From: Adiantum capillus-veneris | Taxonomy: Eukaryota; Streptophyta; Polypodiopsida; Polypodiales; Pteridaceae | Assembly (NCBI GenBank): GCA_014529385.2 | Contig: CM043944.1 | Coordinates: 51,597,768-51,661,767, forward strand | Length of the DNA stretch: 64,000 nucleotides | Direction: 5' to 3' | Part shown: one piece after another, positions 1 to 11,763 of the stretch | Layout: every line of letters begins with the position of its first letter | How positions within the stretch are numbered: the first letter of the stretch is position 1 | Translations under genes and position numbers: made by a program | Notes under the pieces: generated by a model | What the model was told of the DNA's origin: nothing | The model's database searches: none | The model's input: the letters and a program-made list of their open reading frames with translations, nothing else

Positions 1-2601
1 TTGTCTCGTTCTGGTTATTTTCCTGGCTTTTCATTTAATGATTTTGAATTCAGCGAACATTGTCTGTATGGTAAGCAAACACAGCAACCACATAAGCATA
101 GAAGCAGTAGAAGAGATACACAGTTGGCACTTGTTCATAGTGATTTGTGTGGATCTATGCCTAACCTATCTCTAGGGGGAGCTTCTTACTGTATGACATT
201 TATAGATGATTACTCGAGGAAAGTATGGGTTTACTTTGTCAAGCACAAGGATGAAGCGTTTAGTGTTTTCAAGACATTTGTGACACTTGTGGAGAATCAG
301 AGTGGCAAGAAGCTTAAATGCTTACGCACTAACAATGGTGGAGAGTATGTTTCAAAGGCCTTTCAGGACTTTTGTGAGTCAAAAGGTATAAAAAGTGAAC
401 TTACTGCTCCTTACAATCCTCCTCAAAATGGTGTTGCTGAGAGGATGAACAGGACCATACAAGAGAAGATCAGAAGTATGTTGTCTAATGCACAGCTGCC
501 AAATGGGTTTTGGGCTGAAGCTGTATCAACAGTTGTTCATCTTATTAATAGATCTCCTAGCAAGGTTTTTCAGAATGATTCAGTGCCAGAGATGGTATGG
601 TCAGGCAAAATGCCCTCATACAAGCATCTCAGAGTCTTTGGCTGTGAGGCATATACTCACGTTCCAAAGGAATTTAGGAACAAACTTGAGCCAAAGAGTA
701 GAAAGTCTATCTTTCTAGGCTATGGTAATTTTGGTCAGATGGGGTATAGACTTTGGGATCCCGAATCCAGAAAGGTTATCCGTAGCAATGATGTTCACTT
801 TAATGAATCCAAATATCATTCTAAACCAGAGAGGGTTGAGGAGATTAGAAGAGTTGTCTTCCAAGAAGATGGACCTGCATGTGCAAGACGAAATGTCAGG
901 GCTCAAGAGGAGCAAGGACAAGATAGATTGGCACCACAGGTTGTGGCTGAGCCTGAGCCACCTATTTTGCGTAGATCTGGACGTATCACGCGACCTCCTG
1001 ATTGGTTTGTTCCATCTATGAACTATGTCATGTTGACTGATTGCAATGATCCTTCATGTTACAAGGAAGCAGTGCAAATGAAGGACTCCGAGAATTGGCA
1101 ATTGGCCATGCAGTCAGAGATGACAGCTCTGCATAAAAACCAGACATGGAAGCTAGTTAAATTACCACAGGGCAAAAAGGCTCTACCTTGTAAATGGGTT
1201 TACAGGTATAAGATCACCGCTCATGATAGTCAGCCAAAGTACAAAGCAAGGCTTGTTGCCAAGGGCTTTAAGCAAGAACAAGGCATTGACTTTGATGAAG
1301 TCTTCTCTCCGGTGGTCAAGATGACTACATTGATATGCTTTCTTGCATTGGTTGCCATATTAGATTTGGTGTTGCACCAAATGGATGTCAAGACAACGTT
1401 CTTGCATGGTGATTTAGATGTGGAAATTTACATGCAGCAGCCAGAAGGGTTTGTTGAGAAAGGCAAGGAAGATTTGGTATGCCAGTTGTTAAAGAGTCTT
1501 TATGGCTTAAAACAATTACCGAGGGCATGGTACCATAAATTCCACAAGTTTATGCTTTCTCAAGGCTACAAACGTAGTGAGTTCGATCACTGTCTATATA
1601 CAAAGAAGGCTAAGGATGGTAGTTGGCTGCTCCTTATTTTGTATGTGGATGACATGTTGATTGCTGGCAAGCACTTGGAAAAAATTTCAGCTTTGAAGTC
1701 AAACATGGAAAAATCGTTTGACATGAAAGACATGGGTGAGGCAAGTCATATACTTGGTATGCGCATTGAGAGAGACAGATCAAAGAAGTTGATTTGGTTA
1801 TCTCAAACAGAGTATATTGACAAGGTTTTGCAACGTTTCAATATGGAGAAGGGAAAGGCATTGAGTGTTCTATTGCCACCATATGTGAAACTTAGCAAAC
1901 AAGATTGTCCTGTGTCTGAGGAAGAGCATGTTGAAATGGATAAGATTCCATATGCTTCTGCAGTGGGTAGTTTGATGTATGCAATGATTGCTACTCGCCC
2001 AGACATTGCATTTGCAGTGGGAGTAGTAAGTCGATACATGTCAAACCCAGGCAAGAAACATTGGGAGGAAGTGAAAGGAATATTGAGATACTTGAAAGCT
2101 AGAAAGAGTATGCGTATATGCTATGGGAGTCAAAAGCTAAGTGTAAAGGGTTTTACAGACTCATATTATGCAAGTGACTTAGACAACCGAAGGTCTACAT
2201 CAGGGTATGTCTTTACATTGGCTGGTGGAGCAGTATCATGGCGTTCTAGATTGCAAGATTGTGTTACTCAGTCTACTACAGAGGCTGAATATGTTGCAGC
2301 ATCAGAGGCATGCAAAGAATCAATTTGGCTTAATCGACTAGTAACAGATTTGGGAATCAAAGAAGAGATTCCCATGTTATATTGTGATAGTTAGAGTGCT
2401 ATACAACTGGCTCGTAATCCAGTTTATCACTCAAAGAGAAAGCATGTGGATGTGAAGTATCATTTCATCAGGGAAATGCTCGAGGATAAGCAAATTCAGC
2501 TTGTCAAAGTTCACACCACAGAAAATCCTGTTGATCTACTTACAAAAGGACTTCCCTTAGAGAGCTTTGTGCATTTTCGCAAGCAGTTAGGTGTAGGGTA
2601 G
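1..2601 (+). pseudogene. copia pol polyprotein (integrase-RT-RNase H), nearly intact but defective
   Basis: The frame is open from base 1 to a TAG at 2392-2394, then continues in frame to a second stop at 2599-2601. Visible parts are the end of the GAG-pre-integrase domain (residues about 18-27) and the integrase core. The integrase has Asp48 in HSDLCG and Glu147 in NGVAERMNRT, but the middle catalytic Asp, normally in LRTDNGGEY, is Asn111 (codon AAC). The RT has KTTFLHGDL and YVDD at 548-551, and the RNase H has TEAEYVA. The TAG at 2392 replaces the Gln of the usual CDSQSAI motif, so it cuts off the last 69 codons of RNase H. The low number of lesions suggests a fairly recent copy. The D-to-N change should abolish integration even if the stop were read through. 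Family assignment is firm; inactivity is inference from the lost residue. Confidence 0.9.
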
Positions 2602-2690
2602 TACATCAATTCTTTACATCTCTTGTATATTAGCTTGTATAGTAGCTTCTCTCACACTTAAAGTACCACATTGGACTTTAAGTGGGAGGT

Positions 2691-2985
2691 TGTTGGGGTA
2701 TAAATCCCAATGTGGTGGACCGCCCACGTAAGTGGGTGGGCCGCCAGGTATGTACACATATTCTTTTGTAAAAACCTAATAAGAACTCACTATGCTCTAC
2801 ACATTACAGTAGAGCGAGTTCACCATATCGTCGTGCTCTTCTTCTCCCACTCTCTCTCGCGTCACACTTCCGCTCGTACTCCTTCACGTTGCACGAACCT
2901 CAAGTACGCAACATTGCAAACTTATGAACATGGTATACGGTCTGCAAGACATTTTAAACAACTTCAACACTTGCTATAGGATACA
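2691..2985 (+). repeat. 3' LTR of copia element A (right boundary uncertain)
   Basis: The LTR begins TGTTGGGGTATAAATCCC directly after a purine-rich stretch AGTGGGAGG, as expected for a 3' LTR after its polypurine tract. Just inside is an imperfect inverted repeat built on CCCAC/GTGGG around 2715-2750. No matching 5' LTR lies in the window, so the end near 2985 is a guess. Confidence 0.6.
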
Positions 2986-4600
2986 ATAGTCTATCGACGA
3001 TAAAGTTAAAAAGTGGTTACCTCAGTTTCTTCATCCATCTCTTCAAGAGTTTTCCTTGTAAAGGTCGATGCTAGAGCGATCTTCTCTTGTGTGGATGAAA
3101 AGCGCTTTCCGAGATGCTTTCATAAAATGAGACACATGATTTGATTCCCATAAGTGTATTTGGCACGGTTTGTACCAAATTATGTTCGTTTTCACTAGGG
3201 AGGAATGAAAGGCTTGGTGGGAGACCTTGGTCTTCAAAGTCAATTTGAAAGTTGACCTTCTCTTGCTTTCCACTGGGATCTTTCATGCCCGCATAGATAG
3301 CGAGCACTGAGAGACTCATATTCTCTGAGTCCTAGTGTCTTTGCAAGGTCATCAAGGAACAAAAAGTGACGACCATCCATCACCACTGCATGCAAAGTGA
3401 GAATTTGAAGGTTAGGAACTTCCTCCAACACCTCGTCTCCCTCTATCATACGATCTTCCTCCCTAGTAGAGTTGGGATCTTGCAGGAGGATGAGTGCCAT
3501 AGATGCTTCAACCTGCTCATCAACCTCTTTAATAAATTCATTTGATTCCTCCACGAATGGTTACATGAGGCTTTTGGTTGGCCTTTTCCTTTGATTTTCC
3601 CTTCTCCATGCCCTCAAGCACAAGCAAGACCAGAACCATGTCCCAAGAGATGAATTGGGTACCTATGCACCCCATGCCCAAGTCTATCAGGTCATCCTCA
3701 TCCTTTGTCCTGTAGTCCTACTCAGTAAGCCCTTTCTGTAGTCCCATTCAGTAAGCCCTTTTATAAACCTCAACAAGCGATAACAAAAAATTTTGTTGGT
3801 CGCATAGAGGTGTTTGAGAAAATCCACTGGCAACCATGCCATGTCGGATCCCTTGAAGACTATTGCATATTCTTCCATGTGCTCCATCATGTAGTCAAGA
3901 AAGCTTTGGAATCTCTCTACATGAAGGTTAGCAGTGGCATGCATGTCGATCGTCCCCTCAAACACACTTACGTTCATGTGCATGATCTGCAAGTCCTATC
4001 TTCTGTAGTTGTTTGAGAAGCACATCAGAAGATGTTGCCATGGGTCTATTCGCAAAGAAGATGGGAAGAGAGCTGCTTGTGTTGTGAATGTGAGAAATGA
4101 AGTTTAAAACCTAGAAAGTCATTTTTATACTCAATGTCACTTTTTAAAAGCACTTAAAATTAACGTCAAATTAACTTAAAACTATAATTATAAACAAAAT
4201 CACGCGACAATCATTGAAAGACACCAACATTGAAAGTATTCACACTCCAAATTAAGAAACTTGCACATTTCAAACAAAATCTTGAACAAGTTAAAGATGA
4301 AAAAGAGATTCAAAATGCCATATGTATTAATGGGAGCAAAATCGCTTTAGTTACAATCTTTTACATTAATACATAGCGAAAAACCAATGTTTTCACACAG
4401 AAAGCTCTTCTCTTTTTTGGAACGAGCAACCTTTTCATTGATTACAAAAACATATTGATTGGGTAAGGTATATCTAAGATTAAGATACTCGCGAAGGTGA
4501 TTGAGATTCCACTTGCTATTCACCGAGATCTCGTGCACTGCATTGTCGTGGAGGCATATTTGCAAATCAATTGATTCTCTAGGAGCAACATCTGAGGCTA
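2986..4600 (-). pseudogene. unidentified minus-strand coding remnants
   Basis: Two minus-strand open stretches, 3240-3554 (104 codons) and 3687-3992 (101 codons), have plausible amino-acid composition. The second has an acidic and aromatic run around YMMEHMEEYAIVF. Neither carries a motif I recognise. They may be remains of a retroelement polyprotein, because the surrounding DNA has the same low-complexity style as the gypsy-derived block that follows. I see no promoter, splice pattern or terminal repeats. I do not assign a function. Confidence 0.2.
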
Positions 4601-4721
4601 GTGCGTCCCCTTCTCCCTTCGTCAGCTTTCATCTTCTATAGGAAAAGACAATTGACAAGCTTTACTTCGCAATATGGTATCTGTAACGCCGCATTATCAG
4701 CAACTATAGAGCACTTGATTG

Positions 4722-4779
4722 TATCTCCCTCGTGGTTGACCACCAGGGAGATACTAAGGTGGTTGACCACCTTAGTATC
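4722..4779. repeat. two adjacent palindromes sharing one loop core
   Basis: The first hairpin pairs TATCTCCCT (4722-4730) with AGGGAGATA (4745-4753) around GTGGTTGACCAC. The second is a perfect 13-bp stem, GATACTAAGGTGG (4750-4762) against CCACCTTAGTATC (4767-4779), with loop TTGA. Both contain GTGG-TTGA-CCAC at their centre and they overlap by a few bases, so the stretch can form two alternative cruciforms. Confidence 0.8.
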
Positions 4780-6402
4780 CCATCCGACTACAAGGAAGCC
4801 ATTGTTTGAACTTCCCCCTTTTCAAGTCCACATTGTTGGTGTCCTGTGAACACTCTGCAGTCGAAAGATAAACATGAACACATGAAGGGACATAAACCAA
4901 GTTAGGGAAGCTTTATGGAAACCATAGGTGCACTTCATTGTTGAATGCACATCCGACTTGATTCCTTTTGGTTGCTGTAATCAAGGCACTATCAAGCTTA
5001 GGCCATTCCATACTCTACAAGGTTGGTGGATGAACTGAAGAAAGATTACCATACCCAGTTTTCCTAGGCGTTACATAAGTATGGTTATAAAAAAAAAGTT
5101 CCATGAGACAAGCTCCGCGGATGGACAACTAGCATAGAGCAGCTGGCCAAGGTCAATGTGGATGGCCTCAAAGTTCATATGAAGGACTCTATTGGCTCCC
5201 ACTCTACAAAATCAGATGGGAATACATCTGCAAACATGAACAAGCAATGAAAACCTTATAGACATCAAAGCAATATATACAACAGAAATACAAAATATAC
5301 AATGTAAAAACTTGACAAGAGGAGTGAAATTATAGTTTGCAGGAAACGTCGATGGAGCCACTGCTGTCTCTAGCTTCAGTTGTGAAGCAACATACACATT
5401 TTGCACCTTTGCAAGTCGCTTGCCATCATGGGTTTTCTTGAACTCCATGATCCTTCCCTTCCAATGGTGTGCTCGAGAAGCCATGTGTCTCCTTGAGACC
5501 TTGTGTGCACGTCTTGAGCTGGGTTGCATTGTCACCCACATCAATCATTTGAACTCCATTGTCACCCAACATCCACTGTCTTCTTGTACATTGCTACATG
5601 AAATGGATTCAATAACACTCCTAGGTCGTCGAGTACCTGTGGGGATGCCATGGGGAATAGTGGCACAACCTATAGAAAACACTTATGATTAGACATTGCA
5701 CATCCATGTTCTCAGTTGTATAGAGAAAGATTCTTGATGGTACACAAAGACGAAGGATGCCACTTACTGCTATACTGCTCCACCTGCTTGTTGGCTTAAT
5801 GGAGAAGATAATGTTGCAAATCTTGAGAGAAAAGTAGATCCTATCCAGAGAGCACAATGGAGAAGGAGCAAGAAACTTGTTGAGGAAAGAAAGAGGGATG
5901 ATCTAGCAGAAGGATATGCTGCAGATCTTCAGCTTTAGGTAGAGGTGTTTAGTGAAACTCATGGAGAAATGGAGAACTTCAATTTGAGGAGAATCCATCA
6001 AGCTTGAGGAGGGAAAGGAGGTTCAAACTTCTGTTGTAGAGATTTTGGGAGGGAAAACTGAAAGGAAGGAAAGAGAACCAACTCTTGCAAGGTGAAGTGA
6101 AGAGAAGTGAGAGATGGTATAGTAGAGAGAGAGAGAGAGAGAGGGAGGGAATGATCAGCACGTTTTTGGAGGGACCCCTTTTTAGGAGAGAGGGAGGGAG
6201 AAACTGACAACTAGTAGAGAGAGAAAGGATTGGTTTTTACTCAACTATTTAGAGAAAAGTTCAATTTTTTGAATTTATAAGAGATTTTCTCTTTATATTT
6301 TATTATAGAGTACAAGTTTGACCACTTGCTTTTAGGCCCTGCCATACCCACCATTTCAGTCCACATGGCATCCATTCATTTGTCCCTTCCATAATCTCCT
6401 TT
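4780..6402. other. no recognisable gene
   Basis: This is mixed-composition DNA with short open frames on both strands, none with a recognisable domain. A short GA tract lies at about 6124-6142. Since the gag-protease block upstream of it reads on the minus strand, this could be that element's degraded 3' end. I see no polypurine tract or LTR pair to prove it. Confidence 0.4.
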
Positions 6403-7380
6403 TTAATCCCATGACAAATAAAGAGGCCCCCTTAGACCCCATTCCCTTCCTATGGTTACAAGATCCACTCGAATGACAGAATCTTGGAAGTGCAAGTAGA
6501 CATGGTTTTTAGACCAGTCATGCACCATTTTTTCTTCCTTCATGAAAGGACGTCCTAAGATCATCTCAGATGTCATAGTGTGATTGGAGAAATCCATAAC
6601 AATGAAGGTATTTCTTATTTTATGTTCAAAGACCTTGATCTTGAGATCTTCTAGCATCCCAATAGGTTTAATTATAGTGCCATTGGCCATCTTTACTACT
6701 ATGGTTGTGGTCCCAAGGTGAGGCCTTCCCATAGTTTCCCAATACTTTTTAGTCACAATGCTAACCCCAGTGCCACCATCAAGGATTCCCTTCGCAGTTA
6801 ATCCCTTGGTAGTGATTGGTATGGTTGCATTGGATTCATCGCCCTCAAAGTATTGTCCCAACTTGTTAACATGTATTTCTACAACAGAGTTCTCATCTAG
6901 GTTGGGTTGTGGATCTAAGTGTTCCTTCTCTATTGGCATCTCCCTAGCACCATCCATTTGTGCAAATTGGGATAGCCCGACTTTTAGTTCTCCATTGAGG
7001 AAAGCTCAAAGAGCTAAGAATAGCTCGAAGTCTCCATACAGTTTGGAAATGATGGTGGTTCTAACTTTTGAAGCCATGAAATCCATCAATTTGGCAATAT
7101 TTAACGGCACCTTTTGGGCTTCAGTCCCTTGTTGACGTGGGAAAGATAAAATCTCCATTTCTTCGATAGGGTCAAGAAGTCCCTCTGTAAACATTCTCTC
7201 CAAAAATAAATTAGTACACCCACTTTCCCATGACTTTAAGTCACTTTCTTCTTGAATGACACTAGGTATGGCTAGGGGTCTATGGACTTTGTGAGGTTGT
7301 TGTTGCGTAGGGAACACTATGTCTGGAATTTGAATATGCCTAGGTGTTGGCTCTAGATCCCTTTGGTTCTCTTCTACCAA
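6403..7380 (-). pseudogene. retropepsin-like protease region
   Basis: Two minus-strand open segments (7006-7380 and 6403-6957) are separated by one stop at about 7003-7005 in the same frame. The second holds the aspartic-protease core: GILDGGTGVSIVT, where the catalytic triplet is Asp-Gly-Gly, the variant usual in many plant gypsy proteases, followed about 90 residues later by ILGRPFM. A basic, hydrophobic tail follows to the stop at 6403. The protease would cut the Gag-Pol polyprotein in the cytoplasmic particle. The similar LGRPF module at 53.9 kb shows that a relative is present elsewhere in the window. Confidence 0.75.
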
Positions 7381-7872
7381 ACTCCTTAATTACTTGACTT
7401 GCTTGATCTCCTCTATAGGGTTTGGGTAAGCTCCTATCTTCTTCTTGGGTCCTGGCCATTGTGGCTCATGATGATCTTCCTTGTTGGTTTCTTTCCTAGT
7501 GGTCGTTTGGTCTCCATGGTTTCACCTAAATCAGAATCCTCTTCAATGTCGTTCATATATACGGGGTCGTCACCAGTCCCTATGTTGGTCTTTGAAATGT
7601 GGTTTGACTTCGCTACTTTTGCGATCTCTTCCTACATGTTTTCTTCTTCTTCTTCTGAGATTGGGCAATTGATGTAGTGTCTCTTTCTTCAAGAATATAC
7701 TTTTGTTTTTGGAGAATCGATCGTGTGAGTACATTTACTAGTACCACAGGTGTACTTTGTGATGGCTCCTCGGTAATCTCAATCAAGTTTAATGGCATAA
7801 TCTTCGCCGCATTTGGATTATTCGGACATTGGGCAATCAAATGATCTATGCCACATCAATTACACATGAGTA

Positions 7873-8157
7873 TCAGCATTGAGACGTGCTTGCTTGATTG
7901 GTTTGCATTAGTGTAGCATTATTTTGTAGCTTAATAGGACACTTGGCTACACGATGTGGACCTCCACACTCATAGCATTGAAGAGGTGGTCTCTTGGCAG
8001 TGTAATTGATATTTTGGCCTCTTGCAGCAAGATTAGCTACTTGATAGACATGTTTAACTTGTCCCCAATAGTCCTCCATGTAGTATTGTGGACTTTCTTC
8101 AAGTGCATCAATCCCATAGGCAATATTAGGTTCTACATCTTCCTCACAACCTTCCAA
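7873..8157 (-). pseudogene. Gag nucleocapsid segment with CCHC zinc knuckle
   Basis: The minus-strand open frame contains CYECGGPHRVAKC, a Cys-x2-Cys-x3-His-x4-Cys knuckle that binds nucleic acid in retroelement Gag. The one-residue-short spacing (GGPH) is common in plant gypsy elements. Acidic residues precede it and a Gln/Asn-rich tail follows. It sits between the Gag domain and the protease, as expected. Stops on both sides show decay. Confidence 0.75.
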
Positions 8158-8785
8158 ACCAACAATAGATCACTCATAACCCACTTGATTCATAGAAGTG
8201 ATTCTTAGATGTAATGTTTGCGGTCCTAGCACTAGAAGTGGTAAGGGTGTTGTTTGAACAACATTTTGGGTCTTAGGGACCATGTGTTGTGACGTTTGTT
8301 CAAGAGGTGGGACACTTGAGGTGTGTCTATCCATGCTAAGGTTGGTCTATTGGCCATTGTGCATTTAAATACGATGCAATCCTTAGCTTGATGACCATAC
8401 CTCCCACAGGCATTGCAATTATCATTAGATTTTACTCTAAAAGTAGGGCATTCACTGGTACTATGCAGACCATAGCAAACTCAACACCATTGTTTCTCCC
8501 TTCTTGGATACATCTGATTGTTTTGTGGAGCACGATTGTCTCTAAGAATCTCTTGAATGGCCTTGGTGAGATCTGCTAAAGTCATCTCATATATCTTTGG
8601 CTCCTTAGAAATAGGCTTTATGGTCATTGGTTGATGCCCCAATGCTTGTGAGCTAGTAGATCTAGGCTCAACAGACACCTTTCTCCTTGAATCATGAAAT
8701 TATCCTCCAATTGGATCGCATTGGTGGTGACTTATTCCCAAGTGATGATACCTCTAATGACAGGGCCATTGTAGATATCCTCATG

Positions 8786-9124
8786 TCATAATCCCCTAAT
8801 GAATCTATCAAGCAATTGGTTATTATTGAAGCACTCATTTGGATTACAACGAGAATTCAAATGCTTCAAACGACCAATAAAATCTCTCACGGACTCTCCT
8901 TCCTCTCGTTGGGCTTTCTGGAGCTGAGATGCTACACCCCAAAGCACTCCCTCTCGTACATATTCTTTTAGGAACAATCTCCTAAGAGTAGGGTAAATCT
9001 TTTTTTCTTCCACTCTTAGGGTTCTATACCAATCCCTAGCCTTCCCACTTAAGGTCAGGCTTAAAGCATTACTCTTATGTAGGTCATTGTATTCTTCTAG
9101 AGAATCACATATTTGTTCAAACAC
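8786..9124 (-). pseudogene. retrotransposon Gag (capsid) domain
   Basis: This 112-codon minus-strand frame reads as a typical retrotrans_gag domain: LSGKARDWYRTL, then RRLFLKEYV, then QREEGESVRDFIGRLKHLN and a final LLDRFIRGL. In this family the Trp and the E-S-V/L-x-x-F segment form the capsid helical core. It lies between the Gag N-terminal part (9462-10759) and the zinc knuckle. Confidence 0.85.
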
Positions 9125-9461
9125 TTTGATATGATTTCTTGCATCCTCGTCTCCACTAAATTTTTATGTGAGCTTGGCTATTTGTACTACCTTACTTCTA
9201 GGCTCCCTATCAGGTGTGTTACGCATATTCTTAGCAATAGATCGACTGATAGCTTGAGAAAATGTTGCCAAGTCACCTAAGTGAGCAGGCACCGTGGGTG
9301 AAGGCGCTCTAGACACTACATGTGGAGTAGGTATTGGCATTGGGCTTGGCACATACTAAGCCCTTGGGTTCCAAGTTTGGTATGGTATTGTGTCATGTGG
9401 TGGCCCAAAGTTCATATGTGTGGCCCTAAACGTAGCAACCGTAGGATGTGACATGCTAATG

Positions 9462-10759
9462 CTAGCCGGTATGGTCCCATTGAAATAAGAGCTTGGATTG
9501 TGGTTGTGGAGCATAGGTTGTTGAAACAATGGGAGGGGTAGGAGCTATATGAGTACGAGGACCCATAGGTGTATATGATTGGTACACACTTGTAGGTACT
9601 ATTGCAAGCATTGAGCTACCATGTAGCGGTGCTTTACTAACAAAAGAGGTCCATGGCGTGTTTCTTGGCATGCCCATCGTTGGGGTAGACATGGTAGTTG
9701 TGGTGACATCAAGGGAAATATGAGCTAGACTTGGAAAGGTAAAGCTATCACTTGTGGCCTCATATTGCACTGAGACCCTTGGCGAAACAACATATGGAGG
9801 ATCCACTAGACTTACCGAGGGAGTCTCCATTTGTGATAAGGTTGGTTGTTTAGCCTTCTCTGTATCCAAGAATATCATGAGAACCATTGAAGGCATGTGG
9901 ATCATCCCCTTGTTCTGTCTCTCTAGCTCAGTAACCCTACGGATGACCTTACAAACTCTTTGTTGTTGATCCTCTACACTAGTAGCACCCGTTGTGGATT
10001 GTAGGACATCTGACCAACCCACGTTATAGGTGTGATCTCTGTATAAGTCGGTTAGAGTTTTTGTTTGTAGTTCGTACTCCCAGTTCTCATTTAGGAATGC
10101 TCCATCTAGGATTGAGGTGATAGTGGTGTCCTTTGAACTAGATGCAATGTGGCTCTCTATGGGTTGACCCTTAGTGGTCAACCCATAGAGAGCACTCGAT
10201 TGCTCTCCTAGCAGGGATATTTACATAGGGGCTTTCTCTTTTAACTCTCTTCATTGCTCTGCCTTACGTAAACTCTCGATTTTCTTTTCCCTAGCCGCAA
10301 TGATATACCGCTCAATCTCTTGTACTTCGGTAAGGCTTCTACCATCAGGTAATATAACCTCGAAGGGAATAACTCTAAAGAGTTAGGGGGTGCAATGAAT
10401 GGATTATTCACGTGCACACTCTCTAGGAGCATGGGGTCTACGTTGGTCATGAATGGAGAGTTTACTTCCTCACCCCCCTCATTTACATCATTAGCCCCAT
10501 GTTCGAAGCGAGTGGATCTACTAAAGGTTTCCTTCAAGCGGCTAAGCACGCTCGGCCCAGACCGTGGGCCCATGGCATGCATGTTTTGGCTTGAGCTATC
10601 AGGATTAGGCATAGGGTAACCCTCCATGACATCGTAGTCAGAGGAAGAGTCACTAGACGCAATATATGGGTCCTGAGTGATACTACCTTGGGTTCTTGCT
10701 GAGGGCCTAGAGCCTAAGGTAGAGGAATAATAAGTACCCACATAAACCTCCGGAGACAC
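9462..10759 (-). pseudogene. Gag N-terminal region, Ser/Thr/Pro-rich
   Basis: Two minus-strand frames, 10241-10759 (172 codons) and 9462-10181 (239 codons), are rich in Ser, Thr, Pro and Met. The second contains a charged helix (EDQQQRVCKVIRRVTELERQ) that looks like a short coiled coil. They precede the capsid domain on the same strand and are taken as the variable N-terminal part of Gag. The break between them coincides with the 18-bp palindrome at 10152-10193. Confidence 0.5.
10152..10193. repeat. perfect 18-bp inverted repeat, 6-nt loop
   Basis: GCTCTCTATGGGTTGACC (10152-10169) is followed by CTTAGT and its exact reverse complement (10176-10193). The repeat splits the Gag reading frame. 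The inner GGTTGACC core is also in the palindromes at 4722-4779. Confidence 0.85.
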
Positions 10760-11354
10760 TCTTGATGTGCTCGTCCTCTAGCACATGACCAGAGAGTAGA
10801 TGCATGTGACCTCGACACTCTAAAGGTGTTGGTGACTTCCCGTGAAGACCGCTCACCTAATTTTTTATGTGTTTACAACCCAATTTTTTTGTATTTTTGG
10901 TTTCTTTTTTTAACCAAGCCACGGAATATGTTGTGTGATAGCTCAAAATGAGCGTCTTGGCTAGGGGGACGTACTGTGCTTTACAGCCCTCGATTCGGTT
11001 ACGTACGGCCCTCGAAATCCTAAAACTAGTCTTTTCCTAGGTGGACAGAGGGCTAGAATTAGTAAGTCCAAAGGGTGAGTGTGAAGGGGATGGTGGAGGA
11101 CTTGAGGAACTTTTCCCACATGCCCTCCCTTCACTTGAGGTCCTAGTCTTTATATAGAAAGTGGTGTGTATATCATAAGACTGAGGACTGAGGCGTGGGC
11201 TTGGGCTTGGGCTTGGGGAATGATCCCGATCCTTTCTTTTAGGATAAGGTTTTTTTCAATTTAATTTCCGAATTTCTTTTTGGTCTCAACATTCCCGAGC
11301 GTTTTTTTTTAAACTTTATTTTTTTATTTCTAAAAAAAAAACTGAGGATAATGT
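10760..11354. other. AT-rich, T-run-rich segment with minus-strand TATA-like box
   Basis: No coding signal. It contains T homopolymers (10861-10920, 11290-11340), a triple GGGCTT repeat (about 11197-11216) and a minus-strand TATATAAAG at about 11148-11156. It may be the 5' LTR or leader of the gag-protease element, which reads away from it. This is an inference from position only. Confidence 0.35.
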
Positions 11355-11440
11355 ATTTGCATGGACGTCGAGCTCCCATGTGCACACAGTAGTTCCTAGG
11401 AGCTCTATCTAACGTGCTTGCAGCTAATTAACAACTAATT
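11355..11440. repeat. left copy of a direct repeat that brackets copia element B
   Basis: The stretch from GCATGGACG through GAGCTCCCA, CCTAGGAGCTC and CTTGCAGCTAA matches 15765-15850 on the far side of element B with scattered mismatches. It lies outside the element's target-site duplication, so it belongs to the older DNA that B entered. Confidence 0.7.
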
Positions 11441-11461
11441 AACTTTTTTTTAGGATAATGT

Positions 11462-11688
11462 TGTTGGAATTAGGGTTGTAGAGAAACGCACACAGCTTGG
11501 AGAAAACGAAGGAAGCTAAAGACACACAAATGAGTGTGTATTACTTAGTATGCAATGGAAAGATGGATAGCCATAGAGTGATGGACGTATATACAATGCA
11601 CGGGGGAAAAAGCCTCCTAAAGAGGAAAAAAATGCCCCGGTGGTCCTAGTGTGTTCACACACATCACTACCACATGTATATGGTAACA
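11462..11688 (-). repeat. 3' LTR of copia element B
   Basis: 227 bp, bounded by TG and CA in both orientations and flanked outside by AATGT. It contains the short palindrome GTGTG-TGAA-CACAC, which is conserved in all four LTRs of this family in the window. Confidence 0.93.
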
Positions 11689-11763
11689 AATCCCCCCTGG
11701 AGTGATGCAGTGAATGAGATCTGGCACATGAGTAAAGGGAAGTGCCATGCCTTGAGGACATGA

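Larger units (their letters stand above)
1..2985 (+). mobile_element. Ty1/copia retrotransposon A, 5'-truncated by window edge
   Basis: This is the 3' part of an LTR retrotransposon read left to right. The order is GAG-pre-integrase remnant, integrase, reverse transcriptase, RNase H, polypurine tract (about 2681-2690) and 3' LTR. Integrase before RT is diagnostic of the Ty1/copia superfamily, and the wording of the RT and RNase H is TNT1-94/Tork-like. The 5' LTR, gag and protease would lie left of the window. The right end of the LTR is not certain because I found no second copy to align it with. Confidence 0.9.
6403..10759 (-). mobile_element. Ty3/gypsy-type gag-protease block without RT
   Basis: On the minus strand, from 10759 down to 6403, come a Gag N-terminal region, a retrotransposon Gag domain, a CCHC zinc knuckle and a retropepsin-like protease, in the normal order. 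Several stops and frameshifts interrupt them. No reverse transcriptase, RNase H or integrase follows below 6403, so the copy is either 3'-truncated or a gag-only (TR-GAG-like) derivative. A TATA-like TATATAAAG on the minus strand (about 11148-11156) lies about 390 bp upstream of the first Gag codon and could mark an old 5' LTR. I found no matching LTR pair by eye. Confidence 0.75.
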
